Part shown: positions 8,154-15,954 of the stretch, in pieces | Layout: every line of letters starts with the position of its first letter | Numbering within the stretch: the first letter of the stretch is position 1 | NCBI GenBank assembly: GCA_002452215.1 | Contig: DKCO01000040.1 | Span: forward strand, 1-29,359 | From: Spirochaetales bacterium UBA6872 | GTDB lineage: Bacteria > Spirochaetota > Spirochaetia > Sphaerochaetales > Sphaerochaetaceae | Length of the DNA: 29,359 bases | Direction of reading: 5' to 3' | Made by a program: the position numbers and the translations under genes | Notes under the pieces: model-generated | Told to the model about the DNA's origin: nothing | What the model saw: only the letters and a program-made list of their open reading frames with translations | Database searches by the model: none

Positions 8154-8182
8154 TTGTTCATAAAGGGATTATCAGCTAAACT
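8154..8182 (+). promoter_or_regulatory. Candidate leaderless promoter of the ymdB-like gene
   Basis: TTGTTC (8154-8159), a 17-base spacer and TAAACT (8177-8182) end six bases before the ATG at 8189, and there is no properly spaced ribosome site. A consensus TATAAT at 8149-8154 is an alternative -10, but its -35 (CATTTA) is poor. Confidence 0.45.
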
Positions 8183-8188
8183 CAAAAC

Positions 8189-8995
8189 ATGATTCGAATA
8201 CTTTTTCTTGGAGAGATTGTCGGAAGACCTGGAATCGCTTCGATCAAGAAAGCACTTGTGGGTTTGAAGGAAAAATACTCCATAGACTATACAATTGCAA
8301 ATGGAGAAGGAACAACCAATGGCTTTGGGCTGGGTGTTGCTCATGCGATACAGTTATCAAAACTTGGAGTTGACTTAATCACTGGAGGAGAAAAGATTTT
8401 CTTCAAGGTAGACATGGTTGATTTCATTGCAAAGACGGGCTTTATACTAAGACCTCTGAACTACCCTCCTGCATCTCCTGGGCGGGGAATAAAGAATATA
8501 AACATAAAAGGCAAAGATATCATTGTTATAAATTTGATTGGCCAATCAGGGCTTTCACGCTTATCTGTCAACAATCCATTTGTAACAATAGAGAATTTCT
8601 TGAAAAAAACAACAGGCTCCCCTATTGTATTGATCCAATTCCATGCATCAACAACAGCAGAAAAGACTACAATGCTCCACTTTCTCGATGGTAAAGCAAG
8701 TGCAATAATCGGCACCCACACAAAAGCATTGACATCGGATGCAACTGTGACAGAAAAAGAAACAGCTTACATAACAGACAACGGGAGAGTTGGATCTCTT
8801 TTGAGCGTTGGAGGGCTTGATCCAGAGATTGAAATAAAGAAACACAAAAGCCAAATCCCAGAGCGAAGCAAAGAGTGCTGGTCAGATCCTGTAATCCAAG
8901 CTGTGATTGTCGATATCGACGAAGAAAGCGGAAAAGCTTTGTCAATAGAAACAATAAACGAGCATATCGAAGTCGATAGACCAAAGGAAGCTTGA
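8189..8995 (+). CDS. ymdB: YmdB-like metallophosphoesterase family protein with a degenerate active site
   Basis: This 268-residue protein is collinear with the YmdB/TIGR00282 phosphodiesterase family. Family positions include ILFLGEIVGRPG at the N-terminus, FILRPLNYPPASPGRG, QFHASTTAEK and IIGTHTKALTSD, and AYITD. Several metal ligands of active YmdB appear changed. The aspartate of GD is E9, GEN is GEG (N to G41), GNH is GGE (G67, E68), and the second histidine of GTHTH is K179. H152 and H177 remain. It is therefore probably not an ordinary phosphodiesterase. It heads the core operon, and its TGA ends one base before the next ATG. The start is fixed by family alignment, since no Shine-Dalgarno site is evident. 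Confidence 0.85.
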   Translation: MIRILFLGEIVGRPGIASIKKALVGLKEKYSIDYTIANGEGTTNGFGLGVAHAIQLSKLGVDLITGGEKIFFKVDMVDFIAKTGFILRPLNYPPASPGRGIKNINIKGKDIIVINLIGQSGLSRLSVNNPFVTIENFLKKTTGSPIVLIQFHASTTAEKTTMLHFLDGKASAIIGTHTKALTSDATVTEKETAYITDNGRVGSLLSVGGLDPEIEIKKHKSQIPERSKECWSDPVIQAVIVDIDEESGKALSIETINEHIEVDRPKEA

Positions 8996-8996
8996 C

Positions 8997-9404
8997 ATGA
9001 AGCAAAACGCTACAATTATGGAGACAAAGGATAGTAAGATAATAGCAGGTTGTGACAAGAGCCTATGCGGAGAGTGTCACGCATCATTGTTTTGCAAAAG
9101 CAAAGACAGTTCATTCGAAGTCTTGAATCCTGAAAAGCTCAACATAGAAAAAGGCGATAAAGTCGAGATAGACATGCCAAGCAAAAAAACATTGACATCT
9201 ATATTCCTGAGTCTTGGACTTCCTTTAGTTCTTTTCATTCCAGGATACTTCATTGGCAAGATATTCACACAAAACGAGCTCTTGCTTCTTTTATGGGGAA
9301 TCGGATTTATGGCAATAGGTTTTCTATTTGCATCTCTCTTCTTCAAGAAAAAGAAGAATGAATATACGCCATCTATAACAAGAGTGCTAGAAAAAAGGAA
9401 ATAA
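8997..9404 (+). CDS. RseC/MucC-like (SoxR-reducing system) membrane protein
   Basis: This 135-residue protein has the RseC/MucC layout. A cytoplasmic N-terminal part carries four cysteines (C19, C24, C27, C33, in GCDKSLCGECHASLFC). It is followed by a short basic/acidic linker (GDKVEIDMP) and two membrane helices (about 69-90 and 94-116). RseC/MucC members modulate sigma-E signalling or accompany Rnf electron-transfer complexes; neither partner is visible here. AAGGAAG at 8984-8990 serves the ATG. It sits between the ymdB-like gene and lptC, both within three bases, so it belongs to this operon. Confidence 0.75.
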   Translation: MKQNATIMETKDSKIIAGCDKSLCGECHASLFCKSKDSSFEVLNPEKLNIEKGDKVEIDMPSKKTLTSIFLSLGLPLVLFIPGYFIGKIFTQNELLLLLWGIGFMAIGFLFASLFFKKKKNEYTPSITRVLEKRK

Positions 9405-9406
9405 AA

Positions 9407-9928
9407 TTGAAGAAGATATTGCTTCTCCTGATTATTCCACTGCTTTTTTCATGCACATTCTCAGATGAGAATTCAACACAGCATGAAAAAGAAAGCCATC
9501 CTACGCTTATATTGCAAAACGCAAAGTGTGTAATCGGACAAAACGGTGAAAATCCTATTGAAGTCGAAGGCACTAAAATCGAATTCTATTCCGATGACAA
9601 TATCGCAATGATTTCAAAGCTGTCTTTCAAACAAAAGGATGAAAATGGAAATGTGAGCATTGAAGGCAAGGCAGATTATTGCAAAATGAACACATATTCA
9701 AAAACAATGAACCTTGACGGAAATGTGAGCTTGGTGCAAAGTGCACAGAACATGGAAATAAAAGCCGATTCAATCTATTTTGATTTAAATGGAGAAGAGA
9801 TCAGCGCAGATGGCTTTGTCATAGTAAAATCCGAAAAAGGCGATTTCAGTGGACACGGTTTTCATGGAGACTTGAAGGAAGAGACCTACTCTTTCGAATC
9901 AATAGAAGAAGGGACTATAAAATTGTGA
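9407..9928 (+). CDS. lptC: LptC-like periplasmic LPS-export protein, apparently a lipoprotein
   Basis: The 173-residue product starts at TTG 9407, two bases after the previous stop, with AAGGAA six bases upstream. The N-terminus MKKILLLLIIPLLFSC is a lipoprotein signal with lipobox LFSC, so C16 is the likely acylated residue. Classical LptC instead keeps an uncleaved membrane helix. The rest is beta-rich LptC/OstA-like sequence (LILQNAKCVIGQNG, IEVEGTKIEFYSDDN, MEIKADSIYFDLNGEEISAD). LptC links the LptBFG transporter to LptA in the periplasm. It overlaps lptA by four bases (GTGA). Confidence 0.75.
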   Translation: MKKILLLLIIPLLFSCTFSDENSTQHEKESHPTLILQNAKCVIGQNGENPIEVEGTKIEFYSDDNIAMISKLSFKQKDENGNVSIEGKADYCKMNTYSKTMNLDGNVSLVQSAQNMEIKADSIYFDLNGEEISADGFVIVKSEKGDFSGHGFHGDLKEETYSFESIEEGTIKL

Positions 9929-10545
9929 AAAAAATAATATTTCTTTTGTTTTTCTTGATATATTCATTTAGCTTGATAGGAGCAAACCTCTCCTTCTCTG
10001 GCGGCAAAAGCTCATTGTCGCTAAAAGAGGGAAAAGAAGAAGTAACTCTCTCTGATGGCGCTACAGTAAAGCTTGATGATATGGAGATAACAGCTGATAA
10101 GATTGTTCTTTCTGGTTCCGATTGGCGCTACGTAAAGTGCGAAGGGAGTGCTTTGATTAAAGACGAATCAAGAGGCCTTGAGATAAGAGCGCTAGACATA
10201 TTCTTCGACAGAACAGAACAAACTTTATCGATAGCATCATGGTTTGAGATCAATGACATAGAGCAAGAAATCACAGCAATGGGTGGGTCTATGTATTTTG
10301 ACATGGATAAGGAAATCATAGAGCTCAGCCAACAAGCGAAGCTATTTAAAATCACAGAACGAGGGATAATGAGATGCTCATCTGAGTCAATGATCTTCGA
10401 CAGAAGTAAGAATACACTAGCATTGATGTCGAATTCCCTCATAGAATGGGATAAAGACGAATACAGAGCTGAAGTAATATCCGTAGATCTAGATAGTAAC
10501 AAAATAAAGCTCGAAGGAAGAATAGAAGGTACTATTAATGGCTGA
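9925..10545 (+). CDS. lptA: LptA/OstA-like periplasmic bridge protein
   Basis: This 206-residue secreted protein has a signal peptide (residues 1-20, ending LIGA) followed by repeated beta-strand OstA-type sequence. Repeating elements include VTLSDGATVKLDDMEITADK, LEIRALDIFFDRTEQT and SESMIFDRSKNTLALMS. LptA polymerises across the periplasm and carries lipopolysaccharide to the outer membrane. The start is GTG 9925, overlapping the lptC stop as GTGA. Its own stop overlaps the lptB start by eight bases. The overlaps indicate translational coupling of lptC, lptA and lptB. Confidence 0.8.
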   Translation: MKKIIFLLFFLIYSFSLIGANLSFSGGKSSLSLKEGKEEVTLSDGATVKLDDMEITADKIVLSGSDWRYVKCEGSALIKDESRGLEIRALDIFFDRTEQTLSIASWFEINDIEQEITAMGGSMYFDMDKEIIELSQQAKLFKITERGIMRCSSESMIFDRSKNTLALMSNSLIEWDKDEYRAEVISVDLDSNKIKLEGRIEGTING

Positions 10546-11278
10546 TATCCTGTCTGTTGAACACCTTTCAAAATGGTATGGCAAGAAACATGTAGTGAAA
10601 GATATCTCGTTTTCGATGACATCATCCGACATTACAGGACTTCTAGGACCAAATGGAGCTGGAAAAACTACTTCCTTTTACATGATTGTTGGCTTCATAA
10701 AAGCAAATGGGGGAAGGATTCTTCTCAACGGAAAAGACATTTCTCAACTTGCAATGCATAAAAGGTCAAAGCTTGGGCTTGCTTATCTTCCACAAGAGCC
10801 ATCGATTTTCAGAAAGCTGAGTGTGGAGAACAATATAAAACTTGTCTTGGATGTCCAGAGAAACCTAACAAAAGAAGAGAAGAAAGAGAAGCTTGAAATG
10901 CTTTTGTCAGACTTCGGAATCGACAGAGTCAGAAAGCAATATGGCTATACACTCTCTGGAGGAGAAAGACGAAGAACAGAAATCGCAAGAGCTCTTGCAA
11001 CAAGTCCAAAGTTCTTGCTTCTGGATGAGCCGTTTGCAGGAATCGATCCAAAGGCTGTCTATGAGATAAAGATGATAATCAAATCACTTGCAAGCCAAGG
11101 AATTGGCATATTGCTTACTGATCATAATGTGCGTGACACTCTGGAAATCACAACGATGGCACACATAATATCGGACGGTTCTATTCTTGTCTCAGGCACA
11201 AGAGATGAAGTGCTCAACAACCAAATGGCAAGAGAGATCTATTTCGGTTCGGATTTTGCCAAGGAATATGAAAAATGA
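10538..11278 (+). CDS. lptB: LPS export ABC transporter ATPase LptB
   Basis: This 246-residue ABC ATPase, of the usual LptB length, powers lipopolysaccharide extraction with LptF/LptG, which are not in this window. Walker A is GPNGAGKT (37-44), the Q loop is Q86 in LPQEPSIF, the signature LSGGERRR is at 139-146, Walker B FLLLDEP at 159-165 and the switch histidine is H196 in TDHNVRDTL. The LPQEPSIFRKLSVENN, LSGGERRR-EIARAL and DEPFAGIDP strings distinguish LptB from LivF/LivG relatives. It is flanked by lptA and rpoN, and its stop overlaps the rpoN start as ATGA. Confidence 0.95.
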   Translation: MADILSVEHLSKWYGKKHVVKDISFSMTSSDITGLLGPNGAGKTTSFYMIVGFIKANGGRILLNGKDISQLAMHKRSKLGLAYLPQEPSIFRKLSVENNIKLVLDVQRNLTKEEKKEKLEMLLSDFGIDRVRKQYGYTLSGGERRRTEIARALATSPKFLLLDEPFAGIDPKAVYEIKMIIKSLASQGIGILLTDHNVRDTLEITTMAHIISDGSILVSGTRDEVLNNQMAREIYFGSDFAKEYEK

Positions 11279-12597
11279 ACAGCATCAACCTTGGCCTTTC
11301 CTTAAGGCAAGAGCAAAAACTAAACACACAACTTTTGCAAACAATGGACACAATAGCTCTGTCGACAGAAGAGCTCAAGGAAAAGATCAAGAAAGAAGAA
11401 GAGAAAAACCCTACACTCATTGTCAAAGATCGAACAGAATCATTTGACGCCCTTTCCTCTTCCGGCTCCTCTAAAGATGATGATGAGAAAGCAAATTGGA
11501 TTGAGAGAGCAATGAGTGAAAAAGAAAGCCTTTCCGAGCATCTTCTGAAACAATTAGGGTGCATAGATTTGGATGAAAAGACAAGATCGGTTGCTGAAAC
11601 TATAATATCGAGCCTAGACCAAAATGGTTTTACTGGAGAGAATCCAGAGAATCTTGTCTCGGAAAAAGACAGACCATATTTTGCAAAAGCATTGAGCGTA
11701 GTGCAAAGCCTCGATCCTTCTGGAGTTGGTGCAAAAGACTGGAAAGACAGTCTATTGTTGCAAATAAAAGAGGAAGGCGCAGATGATGATGAATTAAACC
11801 TCTTCAAGCATCTTATATACAAGGAACTTGACAACATAAAAAGCGGCAAGATAGAGACAATAGCAAAAGAGCTTAAAACAGACAAAGAGGATGTTGAGGC
11901 AATGCTTGATTTGATAAAGTCGCTTACACCATTTCCAGGCCTTGCATATAGCTCTGAATATGATGGCTACATTATCCCTGAGCTTTCAATAAAGAAGAAA
12001 GATGGAAAGCTTGTCCTCTCGCTAAATAGATTTGCTCTACCGATTGTTGAGGTCGATCCCAGTTACATAGAGATGGAAAAAGAGCTTAAAGGAGAAAAGA
12101 CAGAGGAAAACAAAATTGCATTGAAATATCTAAAAGAGAACATTTCAAATGCAAACTCTTTGATAAGCCAGATTGCAGCGCGCGAATCGACACTAGAGAG
12201 AACTGGCACAGTATTGATGGAAAAGCAGAAGGATTTCTTCCTTTATGGACCTTTATACCTCAAAGGACTTACGATGAAGGAGGTTGCAGACGAAGTTGGA
12301 GTGCATGAAGCAACGATATCACGAGTTGCATCTTCAAAATACATAGACACAGACTTTGGCATATTTCCTATAAGATACCTTTTTTCTGCAAAACCCCAAA
12401 AAGAGAGTGGAAATGATCTTTCAAAGAATGCAATCAAGGAAACAATAAGAAAAATAATAGAGGAAAACAAAGATACAAAAGCTTTGTCTGACCAAAAGAT
12501 TTGCAACATCCTATCAGAGAGGGGAATAACAATCGCAAGAAGGACTGTTTCAAAATACAGGAAAGAACTCAATATTGACTCGAGTTTCGACCGATAA
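11275..12597 (+). CDS. rpoN: RNA polymerase sigma-54 factor
   Basis: This 440-residue sigma-54 directs transcription that needs AAA+ enhancer-binding proteins. Region I is the glutamine/leucine-rich start (SLRQEQKLNTQLLQTMDTIA, with TEELKEKI). An acidic region II lies near residues 50-75 (SSKDDDEK). The core-binding domain and an HTH (TMKEVADEVGVHEATISRV, about 332-352) follow. The RpoN box ARRTVSKYRK at 421-430 closely matches the consensus ARRTVAKYRE and reads the -24 promoter element. It starts within the lptB stop codon, so it is translationally coupled. No convincing -24/-12 promoter was found in the window. Confidence 0.96.
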   Translation: MNSINLGLSLRQEQKLNTQLLQTMDTIALSTEELKEKIKKEEEKNPTLIVKDRTESFDALSSSGSSKDDDEKANWIERAMSEKESLSEHLLKQLGCIDLDEKTRSVAETIISSLDQNGFTGENPENLVSEKDRPYFAKALSVVQSLDPSGVGAKDWKDSLLLQIKEEGADDDELNLFKHLIYKELDNIKSGKIETIAKELKTDKEDVEAMLDLIKSLTPFPGLAYSSEYDGYIIPELSIKKKDGKLVLSLNRFALPIVEVDPSYIEMEKELKGEKTEENKIALKYLKENISNANSLISQIAARESTLERTGTVLMEKQKDFFLYGPLYLKGLTMKEVADEVGVHEATISRVASSKYIDTDFGIFPIRYLFSAKPQKESGNDLSKNAIKETIRKIIEENKDTKALSDQKICNILSERGITIARRTVSKYRKELNIDSSFDR

Positions 12598-12670
12598 ATA
12601 CATATACAAAACAAAAAATCTTAACAACAAAACAGTTTCAAATGGTATCTTTAGTATATAGGAGGTGCCT

Positions 12671-12967
12671 ATGAATATAAACTTCAGAGGTATAGGATTC
12701 AACGTAACCGATGATGACAGGGCTTTTCTTGAGAAGAAACTCAAAAAACTCTCTTTTGCAGAAGATTATTTGCAAGATCTGGATATCACTGCAAGAAAAG
12801 AGAGCAAAGGCATTGGATTCCATCTAGATGCTGTCCTCCACTTTGCATGGAAGAAAGAGAAGGCTGTCAGCCAAGATAGCTACGAGCTTTATGAAGCAAT
12901 AGAGCATCTTGCTGATAAAATCCAATCAACAGCAAAGAAAGAAAAAGAAAAGACAATGGGAATTTAA
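12671..12967 (+). CDS. hpf: Ribosome hibernation promoting factor (short HPF/RaiA type)
   Basis: This 98-residue protein is the short form of HPF, which occupies the ribosomal A/P-site region and inactivates ribosomes under stress. Typical elements are INFRGIGFNVTDDDRAFLEKK, then ITARKESKGIGFHLDAVLHF, then the DSYELYEAIEHLADKI helix. The ATG at 12671 is chosen because AGGAGG at 12660-12665 is five bases away; an in-frame GTG at 12665 would lie within that site. It follows rpoN after 73 bases and closes the operon, with a terminator directly behind. The lptB-rpoN-hpf order is common. Confidence 0.92.
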   Translation: MNINFRGIGFNVTDDDRAFLEKKLKKLSFAEDYLQDLDITARKESKGIGFHLDAVLHFAWKKEKAVSQDSYELYEAIEHLADKIQSTAKKEKEKTMGI

Positions 12968-12979
12968 AACTGAGCAATG

Positions 12980-13005
12980 CGGGAGAGTCGATTCTCCCGT
13001 TTTTT
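12980..13005 (+). terminator. Rho-independent terminator of the ymdB-hpf operon
   Basis: CGGGAGA (12980-12986) and TCTCCCG (12993-12999) form a perfect 7-bp stem with a 6-base loop, followed by TTTTTT. Confidence 0.92.
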
Positions 13006-13090
13006 ATACTCATAGAGCCCAATTTAAAAAAAAACCAATAATGTGATACGACAAAATTCTGTAGTATAGTAAAAGCTATTGGTGGAATTA

Positions 13091-15808
13091 ATGGATTGGG
13101 AATCTTTTTGCATTATCGATAACAAGGAAAACAAAGATATTACAGAAGATGTTATCAACATCGACAAAGACGATGCCGCATCAAGATATAAAATCAGGTT
13201 CTACAACAATGAGACAACTCTATTTTCCTATTCACTGAATCGTATTACATATCTCAAAGATCCTGTAGCAAAAGACATTGGCGACCAAATTGTTTTTGTG
13301 AATGGAAAGATTCAAAGCAATATCAAAGCCATCATCCAATTCGATTCTTGGTGCAAGTTACTCTACTGTGATGGCCAAAAACGCACAGTGCCATATTCTT
13401 CAATCAATTTCATAAAAAACATTCGAAATGAGCAAAAGATATCAAATATAATGGACTACTTAATCGAAATTGCACAGCTTGACGAATGCGAATCTGACAA
13501 AGAGGATGAAGAGGGTTTCCTTGTCTCCCAACTTAAAAGCATACCTATAAGAGAAGATTCTGTTCTTAGCATGATATTAAAAAATGAAATTCCAGAATCA
13601 AGAGAGCATAACCATCCCATTATCGCGCCATTTACAGCTAATTCATCTCAACTAAAAGCAATCAAGAATGCATTTGAATCTCGGATCTCTATTATACAAG
13701 GACCTCCTGGAACTGGAAAAACACAGACAATTCTCAATATAATCTCCAATCTTCTTGTAGAAGGAAAGACTATTGCTGTTGTTTCGGGCAACAATGAAGC
13801 AACAAGAAATGTTTATGAGAAACTTGATAAAGAAAATCTCGGATCGATTTGTGCCTTCCTAGGCAACAAGGCAAATATTGAGCAATTTTTCTCATCCTTG
13901 CCTACCAAAGCCAAACTCTTGCAATTGGATTTAAAATCTGAAAAACCTCCGACAGAACAAGAGCTAAGGAGCATTGAATCAATGGTAAGTAAAATCTATA
14001 GCTCAATTGCTGAAAAAGCCAAACGAAAAAACCTTATCAATGAACTCCTGATTGAGCAAAAGGCAAATGCCTTTCAACCAAAAATAAAAAACAAAAAGAT
14101 AGCAAAGAAATTAGATAGAAATAAAAAATCCATCTCATACCTCCAATCTGCTGCATATATAGAGGCATTGTATTCAAACCCAAACCATACTGTACTGGGG
14201 AAGTTAAGGATGCTGTTTCATTTTGGGTTCTGGCCAAACGCAGGATTCTCTCCGTCAGAAGCGATAGACTTTTTACAAAACCGATATTATCAGAAGAAAA
14301 TCGACGAATTGCAATCTGAAATAGATATGCTCGAGGAAACATTGTCTGATCAGACAAATTTGAAGGCACTTGCAGATTATCAAAGAAAATCCTTTGATTT
14401 TCTTTTGCATAGCCTGAAGAAGAAATTTGGAAATATAAAGGAGAAAACTTACAATGCAAAGGGATATAGAAGAGATCCAAGTTTCCTCACTCAATATCCT
14501 ATAGTACTTAGCACTACACATTCATTGCATTTTTGTACCCCAATTGATACTCTCTTCGATTACATAATCATTGATGAATCAAGCCAAGTTAATCTAACAA
14601 GCGCATCAATTGCTCTTTCTTGTGCAAAAAATGCTGTAATAGTTGGAGATTCGAAACAACTTCCCCATATCATACCAAGCAAATTGAAAGAACCATTCGA
14701 TGCAATTAGAAGTAAGTATTCTCTTCCTTCTTTCATTGATTACAGAAGATTCAATATCCTCGAGTGTATTATCAAGGCTTTTGGAGACAAGATACCAAAT
14801 ACACTTTTGAATGAACATTACCGTTGCGATCCAGAAATCATTGGGTTTTGCAATAAAATGTTCTATGACAGCAAGTTGATAGTGCAAACACAACATCAAG
14901 AAAAGTGCGGCATAAGGATCATTGAAACTCCTACTCATACATGTTTTGGGAGAACAAACCCAAGACAGACAGAAATCATTTGCTCAGAGATTCTTCCATC
15001 AGGAGAATGTATTGGAGATATTGGCATTGTTGCTCCATATAGAGATCAAGTTACTTTTATCAAAAATAGGCTAAACAGAGATGATATCATCGTTGACACA
15101 GTGCATAAATTCCAAGGAAAGGAACGAGAGACTATGATTTTGTCCACGACTTCCGACAGAACTGTTATCCATGAAGATCCTGAGCAAATTGACTTTCTCA
15201 ATAATCCAAATCTTATTAATGTTGCAATTTCCAGAGCGAAAAAGAAGCTCTTTGTTATTGCCACTTCTGAGGCTTTGCAGCAAGAGAGGACTCTTCTTTG
15301 CGATTTTGCGAAATATGCAAGCTATTATTGCAAAAGCACACAACTCACAAAATCCGAAGTCTATTCAGTATTCGATCTGATGTATGATGACTACTCACCT
15401 ATCCTCCAGAAAATGAAAGAAAAAATGCTAAGAATCTCAACTTATGATAGCGAGAATATAGTTGCAACATTGATCAACGATATTTGCAAATCAAGACAGT
15501 TCGGTTTGTTATCATTCAAGTTTAATTATCCTTTGAGAAAAATAATCAACTTGGAAAGAATCACAGATATAGAAGATAGAAACTTCATCCTTGCACCAGG
15601 CACTCATTGCGATTTTGTTATATTCAATGAATTGAACAAAAGAGTCATCCTTATTGTTGAAGTAGATGGAAAACAACATGAGAAAACAATCCAAAAACAA
15701 CGAGATGAAAGAAAAGATAGGATTATTACTTCATCAGGATTGAAACTAGTCAGAATCAAGACAACAGATTTAAAAGCAAAAGAAAAGATTGAATGCAAGC
15801 TTCCATAG
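13091..15808 (+). CDS. SF1 (UPF1-like) helicase fused to a C-terminal DUF2726/Vsr-like nuclease domain
   Basis: This product of about 905 residues has an unassigned 180-residue N-terminal region, then an AAA_11/AAA_12 superfamily 1 helicase. Helicase elements are the Q motif NSSQLKAI, Walker A GPPGTGKT (204-211), DESSQ (495-499), GDSKQLP, NEHYR (574-578), HKFQGKE (672-678) and AISRAKKK (about 712-719). A long helical insertion (about 285-465) lies between motifs Ia and II. The last 120 residues look like a DUF2726/DUF559 endonuclease fold: CDFVIF with D841, then EVDGKQH (E857, D859, K861, H863). ATG 13091 follows GGTGG by five bases; TTG 13079 and GTG 13082 are alternatives. The gene is alone between hpf and a permease and suggests nucleic-acid processing or phage defence, which is inference. 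Confidence 0.82.
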   Translation: MDWESFCIIDNKENKDITEDVINIDKDDAASRYKIRFYNNETTLFSYSLNRITYLKDPVAKDIGDQIVFVNGKIQSNIKAIIQFDSWCKLLYCDGQKRTVPYSSINFIKNIRNEQKISNIMDYLIEIAQLDECESDKEDEEGFLVSQLKSIPIREDSVLSMILKNEIPESREHNHPIIAPFTANSSQLKAIKNAFESRISIIQGPPGTGKTQTILNIISNLLVEGKTIAVVSGNNEATRNVYEKLDKENLGSICAFLGNKANIEQFFSSLPTKAKLLQLDLKSEKPPTEQELRSIESMVSKIYSSIAEKAKRKNLINELLIEQKANAFQPKIKNKKIAKKLDRNKKSISYLQSAAYIEALYSNPNHTVLGKLRMLFHFGFWPNAGFSPSEAIDFLQNRYYQKKIDELQSEIDMLEETLSDQTNLKALADYQRKSFDFLLHSLKKKFGNIKEKTYNAKGYRRDPSFLTQYPIVLSTTHSLHFCTPIDTLFDYIIIDESSQVNLTSASIALSCAKNAVIVGDSKQLPHIIPSKLKEPFDAIRSKYSLPSFIDYRRFNILECIIKAFGDKIPNTLLNEHYRCDPEIIGFCNKMFYDSKLIVQTQHQEKCGIRIIETPTHTCFGRTNPRQTEIICSEILPSGECIGDIGIVAPYRDQVTFIKNRLNRDDIIVDTVHKFQGKERETMILSTTSDRTVIHEDPEQIDFLNNPNLINVAISRAKKKLFVIATSEALQQERTLLCDFAKYASYYCKSTQLTKSEVYSVFDLMYDDYSPILQKMKEKMLRISTYDSENIVATLINDICKSRQFGLLSFKFNYPLRKIINLERITDIEDRNFILAPGTHCDFVIFNELNKRVILIVEVDGKQHEKTIQKQRDERKDRIITSSGLKLVRIKTTDLKAKEKIECKLP

Positions 15809-15954
15809 GTTTGCTCATTTGGTTATACAAGAGCAAATAGCCTGCATGCAAAAATACAAAATGCTTTCTTGGACTCATAAAATCCTGCTGAATGATACAT
15901 TTTATGAAAAGACAATGTCTTTCTGGAAAACACTCAAGCAGTTCCTTTTCTGTT

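Noticed and set aside
10128..10625. Minus-strand frame of 165 codons over lptA
   Set aside because: It is antisense to lptA and lptB, with biased composition and no recognisable motif.
544..11278. Sigma-54 (-24/-12) promoters, sought because rpoN is present
   Set aside because: Only partial TGGCAC-like matches inside coding sequence were found, without a properly spaced GC element.
11214..11885. Long minus-strand frame (223 codons)
   Set aside because: It lies antisense to rpoN, is serine/leucine-rich in the way typical of a reverse frame, and has no family motif or ribosome site.
15810..15837. Inverted repeat TTTGCTC/GAGCAAA as a helicase-gene terminator
   Set aside because: The loop is 14 bases and neither strand has a following T tract.
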